This document shows positions 44,248 through 52,755 of a stretch of 64,000 nucleotides of DNA, piece after piece. The notes beneath the pieces were generated by a model, which saw only the letters and a program-made list of their open reading frames with translations, made no database searches and was not told the origin of the DNA. Source of the DNA: Rhodococcus koreensis (GTDB taxonomy: Bacteria; Actinomycetota; Actinomycetes; Mycobacteriales; Mycobacteriaceae); assembly GCF_900105905.1 (NCBI RefSeq), contig NZ_FNSV01000005.1, positions 7,626,001 to 7,690,000 of the forward strand, given 5' to 3'. A program made the position numbers and the translations under genes. The stretch's first letter is position 1; every line of letters starts with the position of its first letter.

Positions 44248-45276
44248 GTGAATGCTGTGGGGCTGAACGAAGATGCCGTTTCTGCGTGGATTGCCGGACT
44301 CGGTGTGGGAGCGATCGCGCCGCTGAGCTTCGAGAGGATCGGGAACGGTCAGTCGAATCTCACGTACGCGGTCAGCGACGCGGGTGGCGGACGGTGGGTG
44401 CTGCGGCGACCACCGCTCGGACATCTGCTCGCGTCGGCGCACGACGTGGTCCGCGAACACCGGATTCTGTCCTCTCTGCAGGGATCCGACGTTCCGGTGC
44501 CGAAGATCCTCGGGCTCACCGAAGATCCGGAGGTCACGGACGCGCCGCTCGTGCTGATGAGTTACGTCGCGGGGGTGGTGATCGACAGTGTCGGCGTGGC
44601 GAAGAAGCTGACACCCGAGCAGCGGGGTGCCGTCGGGCTGGCGATGCCGAAGGCGCTCGCGAAGATCCACGCGGTCGATCTCCGGGACGCAGGGCTGGAG
44701 GACCTGGCCAGCCACAAACCTTACGCGGCAAGGCAGTTGAAGCGCTGGACGGATCAGTGGGAGAAGTCCCGCACCCGCGAGGTCCCGGCCATCGAGGATC
44801 TGGCCGGGATCCTCGAGCGCAACATGCCGGAGCAGGCCGAACTGTCGTTGGTGCACGGTGATTTTCACCTGAGCAACGTCATCACCTCGCCGGAGGAGGG
44901 CGAGGTGGTCGCGGTGGTCGACTGGGAACTGTGCACGCTGGGAGACCCGCTCGCCGACGTGGGCGCGCTGCTGGCCTACTGGCCCGAGGCAGGCGACGAG
45001 GACGCGGGACCGTTCCCCGCCTCCACCCTCGAGGGATTCCCCACCCGGGCCGAACTCGTGGAGGCCTATGTCCACCACACCAAACGCGATGTCACTCATG
45101 TCGGGTACTGGCACGTGCTGGCGTTGTGGAAGCTGGCGATCATCGCCGAAGGCGTGCTGCGCCGCGTGATCGACGACCCCCGGAACAAGGCCGAGACCGG
45201 TGCGCCCACGGTCGCGCTGATCGACGGGATCATCGCCCGGGCGGTGGCCACCGCCGAGGCCGAGGGCCTGCACTGA
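44248..45276 (+). CDS. APH-like phosphotransferase (FadE36/ACAD10 type)
   Basis: A 342-residue kinase-fold protein. It has the nucleotide loop block NGQSNLTYAVSDAGGGRWVLRRPP, catalytic HGDFHLSNV (His203-Asp205) and DWELCTLGDPLADVG. Proteins of this kind accompany acyl-CoA dehydrogenases and may phosphorylate hydroxyacids before beta-oxidation, as in the ACAD10/11 route for 4-hydroxyacids. Here no dehydrogenase is adjacent; the nearest is at 45-1232. The GTG at 44248 has no strong ribosome-binding site. Confidence 0.82.
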   Translation: MNAVGLNEDAVSAWIAGLGVGAIAPLSFERIGNGQSNLTYAVSDAGGGRWVLRRPPLGHLLASAHDVVREHRILSSLQGSDVPVPKILGLTEDPEVTDAPLVLMSYVAGVVIDSVGVAKKLTPEQRGAVGLAMPKALAKIHAVDLRDAGLEDLASHKPYAARQLKRWTDQWEKSRTREVPAIEDLAGILERNMPEQAELSLVHGDFHLSNVITSPEEGEVVAVVDWELCTLGDPLADVGALLAYWPEAGDEDAGPFPASTLEGFPTRAELVEAYVHHTKRDVTHVGYWHVLALWKLAIIAEGVLRRVIDDPRNKAETGAPTVALIDGIIARAVATAEAEGLH

Positions 45277-45283
45277 ACCACCC

Positions 45284-45320
45284 GGTGGTGCCGGACCCTC
45301 AGGGCGTGTCCGGCACCACC
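45284..45320. terminator. convergent 13-bp hairpin
   Basis: GGTGGTGCCGGAC (45284-45296) and its perfect complement (45308-45320) enclose an 11-base loop. It starts 8 bases past the phosphotransferase stop, and its right arm encodes the last residues of the thioesterase (VVVPDTP). It can end transcripts from both sides. Confidence 0.65.
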
Positions 45321-45760
45321 AGAACGGTTACGGCGCTGCGAATTTCGTCAGGGATCGGAACCGGCTTGCGGGTCTTCGCGTCCACGTAGACATGAACGAA
45401 GCGGCCGAGAGCCGCGAGGTCGAGTGCGTCGCCGTTCTCGCGGAAGATGGCGAGCGCATACACGATGCTCCGGGTGCCCAGCTTCTCGACGGACAATCCC
45501 ACCTGCAGGCGGTCCGGGAACGTCAGCTCGCTGACGTACCTGCAGGACGTCTCGGCGACCACGCCGATGGCGGGCAGATCCCGGATGTCGGTGCCCGTCG
45601 ACGCGATCAGCCAGCCGTTGACGGCCGTGTCGAAGTACGAGTAGTACGTGACGTTGTTGACGTGCCCGTAGTGGTCGTTGTCCGCCCAGCGGGTCGGCAC
45701 CGGCCACAGCGCGGGGAAGTGTGCGGCGGTCGGCATCACGGGGGCGTCGTCGTGTTTCAC
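45299..45760 (-). CDS. acyl-CoA thioesterase, 4HBT hot-dog family
   Basis: A 153-residue single hot-dog domain. RWADNDHYGHVNN (24-36) is the YbgC/4-hydroxybenzoyl-CoA thioesterase active-site block, with Asp27 or Asp29 as the catalytic acid. The GTG at 45760 begins shortly before it; a longer frame up to 45931 would overlap the start of the BenE gene. It would hydrolyse acyl-CoA esters. Confidence 0.85.
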   Translation of the reverse strand: MKHDDAPVMPTAAHFPALWPVPTRWADNDHYGHVNNVTYYSYFDTAVNGWLIASTGTDIRDLPAIGVVAETSCRYVSELTFPDRLQVGLSVEKLGTRSIVYALAIFRENGDALDLAALGRFVHVYVDAKTRKPVPIPDEIRSAVTVLVVPDTP

Positions 45761-45818
45761 CGTCCCGACCCTAATGCCACGGATCGTCTGCACCACGCGT
45801 CGGGCAGAATCGCGTCCT

Positions 45819-47009
45819 ATGTCTGTGCCCGACAGTGATGTGCGTTCACCGGATTCCGCCGCCCAGCCGATCAGCGCCGGAATCGTCACCGCTCTGGTGG
45901 GCTTCACCAGTTCGTTCGCGGTCGTACTCACCGGGCTGACGGCGGTGGGCGCGAACTCCGCCCAGGCCGCGTCGGGACTGCTGGCGCTGTGTGTGACGCA
46001 GGCGCTGGGGATGCTGTGGATGGCGCGGCACTACCGCATGCCGATCACCCTCGCGTGGTCGACGCCGGGCGCGGCTCTGCTCGCCGGGGCGGGAACGGTG
46101 AGCGGCGGGTGGCCCGCCGCGGTCGGGGCGTTCGCCGTCGTGGGGGCGGCGGTGATCCTCACCGGGCTGTGGCCGCGGCTGGGACGGCTCATCGCGGCCA
46201 TCCCCCCGGCACTGGCGCAGGCGATGCTCGCGGGAGTACTGCTGCCGCTGTGCCTGGCGCCGGTGCTGGCGTTGCGTGACGCCCCGCTCGCCGTTGCGCC
46301 CGTCGTCCTCGTGTGGCTGGTTCTGCAGCGGTATTCGCCGCGGTGGGCGGTCCCGGCCGCGTTCGCGGCTGCCGCGGTGGTGATCGCGGTCGGTCTCGTC
46401 TCCGGCAGCGACACCCTCGACACGAGCGCGCTCCTGCCGAGGCTCGACGTCACGGCACCGGCGTGGACGTGGCAGGCGATGGTCGGGATCGCGATCCCGC
46501 TGTACATCGTGACGATGGCGTCCCAGAACATTCCCGGCACCGCCGTCATGAATTCCTTCGGCTACCGGGTGCCGTGGCGGCCGGCCATGCTGGTGACCGG
46601 TGTCGGGACCCTCGTCGGCGCCCCCGCGGGTGGGCACGCCATCAACCTCGCCGCCATCAGCGCCGCCCTCGCCGCCGCGCCGTCCGCGCACCCCGACCCG
46701 CGGAAACGCTGGGTCGCGGCGTTCACGGCGGGCTGGGCGTACCTCGTGCTCGCGGTGTGTTCCGCCGCGGTCGCCGCACTCATCGCCGCGGCGCCCGAGG
46801 GCGTCGTGGAGGCCGTCGCCGGACTCGCCCTCCTCGGCACCCTCGGCGGCGCTCTGGCCTCCGCCCTCGACGACGTCCGCGAACGGGAAGGCGCCGTCGT
46901 CACGTTCCTGATCGCCGCCTCGGGGGTGAGCATCCTCGGCATCGGGTCCGCATTCTGGGCGCTGGTCGCCGGACTGATCGTGCGGGTCGCGGTGGGCTCG
47001 CGGCGATAA
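45819..47009 (+). CDS. BenE-family benzoate/H+ symporter
   Basis: A 396-residue, 12-helix transporter of the BenE family. TPGAALLAGAGTVSGGWPAAVGAF and the GAPAGGHAINLAAISAALAA regions are characteristic; for brevity these are landmarks near residues 85 and 270. The short ending ISAALAA-APSAHPDPRKRWVAA is also typical. Members import benzoate with protons, though no benzoate-degrading genes are nearby, so another aromatic or organic acid is possible. It diverges from the thioesterase and is followed by the macro-domain gene after 7 bases. Confidence 0.85.
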   Translation: MSVPDSDVRSPDSAAQPISAGIVTALVGFTSSFAVVLTGLTAVGANSAQAASGLLALCVTQALGMLWMARHYRMPITLAWSTPGAALLAGAGTVSGGWPAAVGAFAVVGAAVILTGLWPRLGRLIAAIPPALAQAMLAGVLLPLCLAPVLALRDAPLAVAPVVLVWLVLQRYSPRWAVPAAFAAAAVVIAVGLVSGSDTLDTSALLPRLDVTAPAWTWQAMVGIAIPLYIVTMASQNIPGTAVMNSFGYRVPWRPAMLVTGVGTLVGAPAGGHAINLAAISAALAAAPSAHPDPRKRWVAAFTAGWAYLVLAVCSAAVAALIAAAPEGVVEAVAGLALLGTLGGALASALDDVREREGAVVTFLIAASGVSILGIGSAFWALVAGLIVRVAVGSRR

Positions 47010-47016
47010 TGGACAC

Positions 47017-47526
47017 ATGACCACCATCGAGGTAGTGCAGGGTGACATCACGACGGTCGAGGTCGACGCGATCGTCAACGCCGCCAACTCCGGACTGCTC
47101 GGCGGCGGTGGCGTGGACGGCGCCATCCACCGGGCCGGTGGCCCCGAGATCCTCGCCGAATGCCGGCAACTGCGGGCCACCACATTGCAGGACGGACTGC
47201 CGGCGGGACAGGCGGTCGCGACGACGGCGGGCCGGTTGCCCGCCCGATGGGTGATCCACACGGTCGGCCCCGTCTATTCCGCTTCGGACGATCGGTCGGC
47301 CACCCTGCGCAGCGCGTATACCGCGAGCCTGGCGGTGGCCGCCGACCTCGGCGCGCAGTCCGTCGCGTTCCCGCTGATCTCGTCCGGGGTGTACGGCTGG
47401 CCCGCGGACGACGCCGTCCGGCAGGCGGTCGGCGCCGTCCGGGAATCGGACTCCGGGATTCCGCGGGTGCTGTTCGTGGCGTTCGACGCGCGGATGGCGT
47501 CTCTGCTGCGCGGCGAGGTGGGGTGA
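47017..47526 (+). CDS. macro-domain ADP-ribose hydrolase (MacroD type)
   Basis: A 169-residue single macro domain. VNAANSGLLGGGGVDGAIH carries the catalytic Asn and Asp of MacroD enzymes, and SSGVYGWP is the second ADP-ribose contact. It would remove O-acetyl from ADP-ribose or mono-ADP-ribose from proteins. Its stop overlaps the start of the Na+/H+ antiporter (GTGA) and it follows the BenE gene closely, so a BenE-macro-antiporter transcript is likely. The functional reason for that grouping is unclear. Confidence 0.92.
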   Translation: MTTIEVVQGDITTVEVDAIVNAANSGLLGGGGVDGAIHRAGGPEILAECRQLRATTLQDGLPAGQAVATTAGRLPARWVIHTVGPVYSASDDRSATLRSAYTASLAVAADLGAQSVAFPLISSGVYGWPADDAVRQAVGAVRESDSGIPRVLFVAFDARMASLLRGEVG

Positions 47527-48800
47527 CTGCGCTGAACACCGATCTCGTGTATCTGACGGCTGGACTGGCTCTTCTGCTGGCAGCCACCGTTCCAGGCCTG
47601 TTCCAGGACCGTGCCGTCTCGGCACCGCTGATCGTCCTGGCGGTCGGAGCGGGGGCCGGCCTGTTTCTCGGCAAGTCGGGCACCGACACCCTGTCGCCGG
47701 CACTGCATCCCGCTGTGACGGAACACCTGAGCGAAACCTGCGTCATCGTCGCCTTGATGGGTGTGGGACTGGCGATCGACAGGCCACTGGGCTGGCGGAC
47801 GTGGAATTCGACGTGGCGTCTGCTGCTGATCGCGATGCCCTTCGGTATCGCCGCTGTCGCGGTGCTCGGCTGGTGGGTGGCGGCATTGACCCCCGCCGTC
47901 GCGATCCTGCTCGGGGCCGTCCTCGCGCCCACGGACCCGGTTCTGGCGTCCGACGTGCAGGTGGAAGGTCCCACGTCGGGCGGCGAGTCCCATCGGGAGG
48001 ACGACGAGGTCCGGTTCGCGCTCACCTCGGAGGCCGGGCTCAACGACGCTCTCGCCTTCCCGTTCGTGTATCTGGCACTGTTCATGATCGGCAAGGGGCC
48101 GATCGAGCAGTGGATCGTGCAGTGGGTGGCCTGGGAGCTGATCGGCAAGGTCGTCATCGGCGCGGCCCTGGGGTGGATTGCCGGTGACCTGTTCGGTCGC
48201 GCGGTCTTCCGCTTCCCGATCGCACACATGCGCCTCGCCGAACGCAGCGAACCCATCTTCGCGCTCGCCGCCACCTTCGCCGTCTACGGACTCACCGAAC
48301 TGGCCGGGGGATACGGGTTTCTCGCCGTCTTCGCCTGCGCCGTCGCCATCCGTCGGACGGAGCGGGCCCACGAGTATCACGCCGAGATGCACAGCCTGAT
48401 CGAGCAACTCGAACACGTGCTCACCCTCGCCGTCCTGCTCCTGCTGGGCGTGGCACTCACGTCCGGACTGCTGGCCGAACTGACGTGGGGCGGGGTTCTC
48501 GTCGCGGCGGCCCTCGTGTTCGTCATCCGGCCGGTGGTGGCATGGCTTTCGCTGCTGGGCTGCGAGGAGATGTCCGGCCCCGAGCGCCGGGTCACCGCAT
48601 TCTTCGGGGTTCGCGGAATCGGGTCTATCTTCTATCTCGCCTACGCCGCCGCGGAGGCCGGCGTGGAGAACGAGAAATGGTTGTGGTCGACGGTGGCCTT
48701 CACGGTCGTCCTCTCCGTCCTCGTCCACGGGGTGAGCGCGACGCGGGTGATGCGCCTGCTCGATCTTCGTCGGGAAGGCGGTGCAGTCGCGGACCGATAG
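47523..48800 (+). CDS. CPA1-type Na+(K+)/H+ antiporter
   Basis: A 425-residue protein with about 12 helices. LAPTDPVLASDVQ and the SEAGLNDALAFPFVYLA block contain the paired acidic residues of the CPA1/NhaP ion site. FGVRGIGSIFYLAYA near the C-terminus is also typical. There is no long cytosolic C-terminal domain, so it is a short antiporter. GTG start, coupled to the macro-domain gene. It would control internal pH or sodium. Confidence 0.88.
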   Translation: MTALNTDLVYLTAGLALLLAATVPGLFQDRAVSAPLIVLAVGAGAGLFLGKSGTDTLSPALHPAVTEHLSETCVIVALMGVGLAIDRPLGWRTWNSTWRLLLIAMPFGIAAVAVLGWWVAALTPAVAILLGAVLAPTDPVLASDVQVEGPTSGGESHREDDEVRFALTSEAGLNDALAFPFVYLALFMIGKGPIEQWIVQWVAWELIGKVVIGAALGWIAGDLFGRAVFRFPIAHMRLAERSEPIFALAATFAVYGLTELAGGYGFLAVFACAVAIRRTERAHEYHAEMHSLIEQLEHVLTLAVLLLLGVALTSGLLAELTWGGVLVAAALVFVIRPVVAWLSLLGCEEMSGPERRVTAFFGVRGIGSIFYLAYAAAEAGVENEKWLWSTVAFTVVLSVLVHGVSATRVMRLLDLRREGGAVADR

Positions 48801-48816
48801 CGTCGCGACTGCACCG
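48779..48816. terminator. convergent 13-bp hairpin
   Basis: CGGTGCAGTCGCG (48779-48791) pairs perfectly with 48804-48816 around a 12-base loop that contains the antiporter stop codon. The left arm is therefore coding sequence. It lies between the antiporter and the convergent NCS2 permease gene and probably ends the antiporter transcript. Confidence 0.6.
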
Positions 48817-48847
48817 CCCGACCAGCGTGTTGTGGTGGTGCGATCCT

Positions 48848-50299
48848 TCACTCGTTGCGCACGGCGGAGGTGCGCGCCGTGTCTGCGGGATGCCCAGTGT
48901 CTGCCGGGTGCGCCGTGTCCTCGGCGCGGTGGACGGCGACGGGAGGCGCCGCCGACACCACCGACGGCGTGGGCCGGTTGCCCGCCTTGATCTCGTTGAA
49001 CAGGATGTTCAGTAGCACCGCGACGATGCTCGCCGCGCTGATTCCCGAGTCGAAGACGATGTGCACCCACTCCGGGAAGGCCGAGTAGAACTCGGGCACC
49101 GCGATCGGGATGACGCCGAATCCGAGGGCCACCGCGACGATCACCAGGTTCAGGTTGCCGTCGTACGACACCTTGGACAGGGTGCGGATTCCGCTCGCGG
49201 CCACCGAGCCGAAGAGCACGATCCCGGCGCCGCCGAGGACGGGCAGCGGCACGGACGCCACCAGCCGACCGAGGATGGGGAACAGCCCGAGAGCGAACAG
49301 GACCGAACCGCCGGCCGCGACGACGTACCGGCTCTTGATCCCGGTGATCGCGACGAGTCCGACGTTCTGGGCGAACGCGCTGGCCGGGAACGTCCCGAAC
49401 ACCGGCGCCACGGTGGTGGCGAGCATGTCGGCGCGGAGTCCGTCGCCGACCCGGCGAGCATCTACCTTCGTCCCCACGATCTCGCCGACCGCGAGGATGT
49501 CCGCGGTCGTCTCGGTCATGATCACCAGGATCACGACGGTCATCGAGATGATCGCGCCGATCTGGAACAGCGGGGTGCCGAACGAGAACACCTGCGGCAG
49601 TTCGAAGATCGCGCCCTTCCCGACCGCACTGAAGTCGGCCTTGCCGATCAGGGCGGCGAACAGGGTACCCACCACGATGCCGATCAGGATGGACAACCGC
49701 GACAGGGTGCCCTGGACCAGTCGGCTCACCAGCAACACGACGAACAGGCTGAACCCGGCGAGTCCGATGTTGGACATCGATCCCCAGTCCGGGGCCTTGG
49801 CGTTGCCGCCCATCGCCCACCGCACCGCGACCGGTAGGAGGGAGATGCCGATGACCGTGATGATCGACCCGGTGACGACGGGTGGGAAGTAGCGGACGAT
49901 CTTGCAGAAGAAGGGGCTGATCAGCAACCCGATGACGCCTGCGACCATGATGGCCCCGAACACGGAGCGCAGCCCGCCCGGACCGGCGGCCACCGCCACC
50001 ATCGTCGACACCGAAGCGAAGGAAATGCCCTGCACCAGGGGGAGTTTGGCGCCGAAGAAGGGAACGCCGAGGGTCTGCAGCAAGGTGGCGGCGCCGCTGA
50101 CGAACAAGGCCGCCGACACCAGCAGGCCGATCTCGAAGCCGGTCAGTCCGGCGGCGCCGCCGACGATCAGGGGAGGCGCGATCACGCCGCCGTACATGGT
50201 CAGGATGTGCTGCAACCCGTAGATGTACGACTTTCCGAGCGGCAAACGCTCGTCTTCGGGTCCGGTCGTTCCGGCGACCCGATGTCCGATCCGCTTCAT
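48848..50299 (-). CDS. NCS2 urate/xanthine permease
   Basis: A 483-residue, 14-helix transporter of the NAT/NCS2 family. It has the family motif region around QNVGLVAITGIKSRYV and the NKxG-like ETTADILAVGEIVG block. It is last in the urate operon, 10 bases after uricase, so urate or xanthine uptake is the likely role. The C-terminus is a long hydrophilic tail with a repeated DTGHPADTAR-type sequence. Confidence 0.9.
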   Translation of the reverse strand: MKRIGHRVAGTTGPEDERLPLGKSYIYGLQHILTMYGGVIAPPLIVGGAAGLTGFEIGLLVSAALFVSGAATLLQTLGVPFFGAKLPLVQGISFASVSTMVAVAAGPGGLRSVFGAIMVAGVIGLLISPFFCKIVRYFPPVVTGSIITVIGISLLPVAVRWAMGGNAKAPDWGSMSNIGLAGFSLFVVLLVSRLVQGTLSRLSILIGIVVGTLFAALIGKADFSAVGKGAIFELPQVFSFGTPLFQIGAIISMTVVILVIMTETTADILAVGEIVGTKVDARRVGDGLRADMLATTVAPVFGTFPASAFAQNVGLVAITGIKSRYVVAAGGSVLFALGLFPILGRLVASVPLPVLGGAGIVLFGSVAASGIRTLSKVSYDGNLNLVIVAVALGFGVIPIAVPEFYSAFPEWVHIVFDSGISAASIVAVLLNILFNEIKAGNRPTPSVVSAAPPVAVHRAEDTAHPADTGHPADTARTSAVRNE

Positions 50300-50309
50300 C
50301 GCCGCGCTC

Positions 50310-51203
50310 CTAGCAGAATCCGGGAACGGAATCCCAGGCGCGGCCGGCGTCGGGAGCGTCCTCGCGCTCGACGGTCGCCTCGATCAACCCGTAGGGGCGG
50401 TCGGCGGCGAAGAACACCTCGCCGGGGTTGTCGAGTCCGAACGGTTCCAGGTCGACCAGGAAATGGTGCTTGTTCGGCATCGAGAACTTCACCTCGGCGA
50501 TCTCCGGATGCGCCTCGAGGACCGCCGAACCCATCTGGAACAGCGACTGCTGCAGCGCAAGCGAATGGGTTGTGGCGAACGCCTCCAACATGATTGCGCG
50601 CACGTTCTCGAACGTCTTGTCGAAGTCGACGTCGGTGGTGAGGTACCGCCATCGGGCGCTCACCGACGTCGCGAGGATCCGGTCGGACGTCTCCTGCAGG
50701 GTCGTGTACCTGTCCTTCGGGTATCCGCGGAACTCCGAACCCGTCGACTTCAACACCACCATGTTGCTGAGACCGGACACGATCCACGTCCGGTCGCCGT
50801 CGACGGTGACCACGGTGTTCCGTCGTTCGTCGCTGGATCGGACGAAGGAATGGTCGTGGCCCTCGCCGTCGACCGGGATCCGCGCCCACGAGTACTGCTC
50901 GATCTCCCACCGCCCGCCGGTGATCCACTCGAACTCGCCGGTGAAGTGCTTCCCGAGTCGCATCGCGAACGACTCGATCGCGCCGACGCCGTCGCGAGCG
51001 AACGCGTACACCGTGTTCTTCTGGGTGTCCGTGGCCACGACGTGCGCGTTGTCGCCTTCGGTGTGTACCGCGTCGAGGTCTCCGCGCAGTTGCGAAGTGA
51101 CGGTGACGTCTTCGATCTCGTGTCGCTTTGTGTCCCGGGTGATCTTGACCAACCGGACTTCCGCCTTGCCGTACTGGTTCTGGCCGAGCACGATCTTGCT
51201 CAT
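50310..51203 (-). CDS. uox: urate oxidase (uricase)
   Basis: A 297-residue cofactor-free enzyme with two T-fold domains. NQYGKAEVRLVKITR at the N-terminus, FARDGVGAIESFAMRLGKHF, and NKHHFLVDLEPFG are uricase landmarks. It oxidises urate to 5-hydroxyisourate and H2O2. It starts 2 bases after the HIU hydrolase gene; the next enzyme of the pathway is thus its immediate neighbour. Confidence 0.96.
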   Translation of the reverse strand: MSKIVLGQNQYGKAEVRLVKITRDTKRHEIEDVTVTSQLRGDLDAVHTEGDNAHVVATDTQKNTVYAFARDGVGAIESFAMRLGKHFTGEFEWITGGRWEIEQYSWARIPVDGEGHDHSFVRSSDERRNTVVTVDGDRTWIVSGLSNMVVLKSTGSEFRGYPKDRYTTLQETSDRILATSVSARWRYLTTDVDFDKTFENVRAIMLEAFATTHSLALQQSLFQMGSAVLEAHPEIAEVKFSMPNKHHFLVDLEPFGLDNPGEVFFAADRPYGLIEATVEREDAPDAGRAWDSVPGFC

Positions 51204-51205
51204 GA

Positions 51206-51550
51206 TTAGCTCCCTCGGTAGGTCGAGTATGCGAATGGACTGAGAAGGACAGGTACGTGGTAGTGCTGTTCGCTGTCGGTGAGGGCGAACGTGATGGTGA
51301 TGTCGGGGTAGAACGTCGGACGTCCCTTCGCGGCGAAGTAGCGTCCGGTGTCGAACACGATCCGGTAGGTGCCCGGCTCGAGACGGGCAGGTCCCAGAGC
51401 TGCGGCGCGCCCGTCGTCGTCGGTGACGGCGTCGGCGACGGTGACCCAGGCGGACTCTCTCAGGACCGCCAGCGTGACCGGCACCTCCCGCGCGGGCATG
51501 CCTTCGGCCGCGTCCAGCACGTGGGTGGTGACCTGGCTGACGTCGCTCAT
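51206..51550 (-). CDS. 5-hydroxyisourate hydrolase (transthyretin-like)
   Basis: A 114-residue protein ending in the diagnostic YRGS tetrapeptide, with the N-terminal THVLDAAEGMPAREV block that carries a catalytic histidine. It opens 5-hydroxyisourate to OHCU. Its ATG overlaps the OHCU decarboxylase stop (ATGA). Confidence 0.96.
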   Translation of the reverse strand: MSDVSQVTTHVLDAAEGMPAREVPVTLAVLRESAWVTVADAVTDDDGRAAALGPARLEPGTYRIVFDTGRYFAAKGRPTFYPDITITFALTDSEQHYHVPVLLSPFAYSTYRGS

Positions 51551-52056
51551 GCGTCCAGCATCCCGGCGAGCCGGAGTGCGGCGATGTCGCGCAGTTCCTT
51601 TGCGACAACGGCCAATTCGCCGGCCTCGTCGTTGACCAGCCTGCGGTCGAGGGCGGTGAGGACGTCGGACGTGCTGCGCCCGGCGGCGCGGATCAGGAAG
51701 ACCCGTCCGAACTTGTCCTCGTAGGCACGGTTGCCGTCGGTGAGCCGCTTCCTGGCGGCAGCGTCGGACGAATCGACGTTCGACTGTTCCGAGCGGGCCA
51801 GGTGCGCCTCGGCGCCGTCGCCGCCCGGGGGTTCACCGATTCGGGGGTGGCGGGCGAGGGCCAGTTCTATCTCCTCGGCGGAGAGCGGGCCGGCCCCCGT
51901 CCTGACCGCGGTGAGCAACGAGGCGCGATCGGGGTACGGCCGGGCGGAGACGAGTTCGTCTGCCCACCGGGGGATGTCCAGGCAGATCCGCGCCCATTCC
52001 GTCGCCTCGGACTGTGACGCCTCGTTGAATCGTTGGAGTCCTGCATCGAAAACCAT
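51547..52056 (-). CDS. OHCU decarboxylase
   Basis: A 169-residue helical enzyme that converts OHCU to S-allantoin. The active-site motif HPRIGEP and the FGRVFLIRAAGRS block are present. I take the ATG at 52056 behind GAAGGG; a longer frame adds only six residues. It is the first gene of the urate operon, downstream of a CRP-like site. Allantoin-degrading genes are not in the window. Confidence 0.93.
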   Translation of the reverse strand: MVFDAGLQRFNEASQSEATEWARICLDIPRWADELVSARPYPDRASLLTAVRTGAGPLSAEEIELALARHPRIGEPPGGDGAEAHLARSEQSNVDSSDAAARKRLTDGNRAYEDKFGRVFLIRAAGRSTSDVLTALDRRLVNDEAGELAVVAKELRDIAALRLAGMLDA

Positions 52057-52102
52057 GCGACCCTTCTTCCACAATGCGAAATAATGATTCCGTATAGAGA
52101 AG

Positions 52103-52118
52103 CGTGACAGGGGTCACA
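52103..52118 (-). promoter_or_regulatory. CRP/GlxR-like site before the urate operon
   Basis: Read leftward, TGTGACCCCTGTCACG matches TGTGA-N6-TCACA at nine of ten defined bases. It is 47-62 bases upstream of the OHCU decarboxylase ATG, overlapping the expected promoter, with a TATAGAG-like element nearby. Carbon or nitrogen status control of urate use is an inference. Confidence 0.5.
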
Positions 52119-52286
52119 ATTCGTGTCAAGACCCAAAATTGAATTAATCCAGATTCGGACATGGGTGGGTTTACGGCCGACCAGGGGGCGTGACGGGTCC
52201 CGGGTGCGGTGGTGGGGGAACCACCTGCGATGAGAAAACGTTGTCGGGCAACAGCTCACGGACAACGGGACGCGGTACGGCGGGAC

Positions 52287-52754
52287 CTACTCCTCGCCGT
52301 CGGCGTGGTGATTGAAAAGACGGGGCAACACGAACCACAGCGTCGCGAACATCAGCGCGGCCGCCACGCCGATCACGATCGCGCCCGGACCGCCCACTGC
52401 CACTTCGGCAATCAGGATCACGGTGCCGGTCATGGCGGCGGCCAGAAATCCGATACCCCACAGCGCGAACAGGTTGGCCTTGCGCAGGATGTCGGCCCGG
52501 CGGCCCTGACGGAACAGCACGCGATGCCAGACCGCCGGGGCGATGAGGAGCGCCGAGGACACCGTCGTCAGGAGCACCGTGACGAGGTGCAGCATGCGGA
52601 GGCCGAACGACTGCTCCTCGTACGCCTCGGTGAAGGCGACCGCCAGGAGGAAGGCGAACAGGATCTGCACACCGGCCTGCGCGACACGGAGTTCCTGCAG
52701 CAGCTCGCTGAAATTGCGGGCGAGCCGCTGCGCGGGTGTCTCGGCGGTGCTCAC
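52287..52754 (-). CDS. DUF6328-like membrane protein
   Basis: A 155-residue protein with four membrane helices and a cytosolic N-terminus. NFSELLQELRVAQAGVQILFA and AVWHRVLFRQGRRADI match what I remember of the DUF6328 family in actinobacteria. Function unknown. It follows the AroE-like gene after 1 base, so both are in one transcript. Confidence 0.7.
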   Translation of the reverse strand: MSTAETPAQRLARNFSELLQELRVAQAGVQILFAFLLAVAFTEAYEEQSFGLRMLHLVTVLLTTVSSALLIAPAVWHRVLFRQGRRADILRKANLFALWGIGFLAAAMTGTVILIAEVAVGGPGAIVIGVAAALMFATLWFVLPRLFNHHADGEE

Positions 52755-52755
52755 C

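Noticed and set aside
47274..49820. Leftward open frame of 848 codons opposite the antiporter and inside the NCS2 permease region
   Set aside because: Composition is Arg/Gly/Asp-rich without any domain, and it overlaps genes with clear family motifs in other frames.
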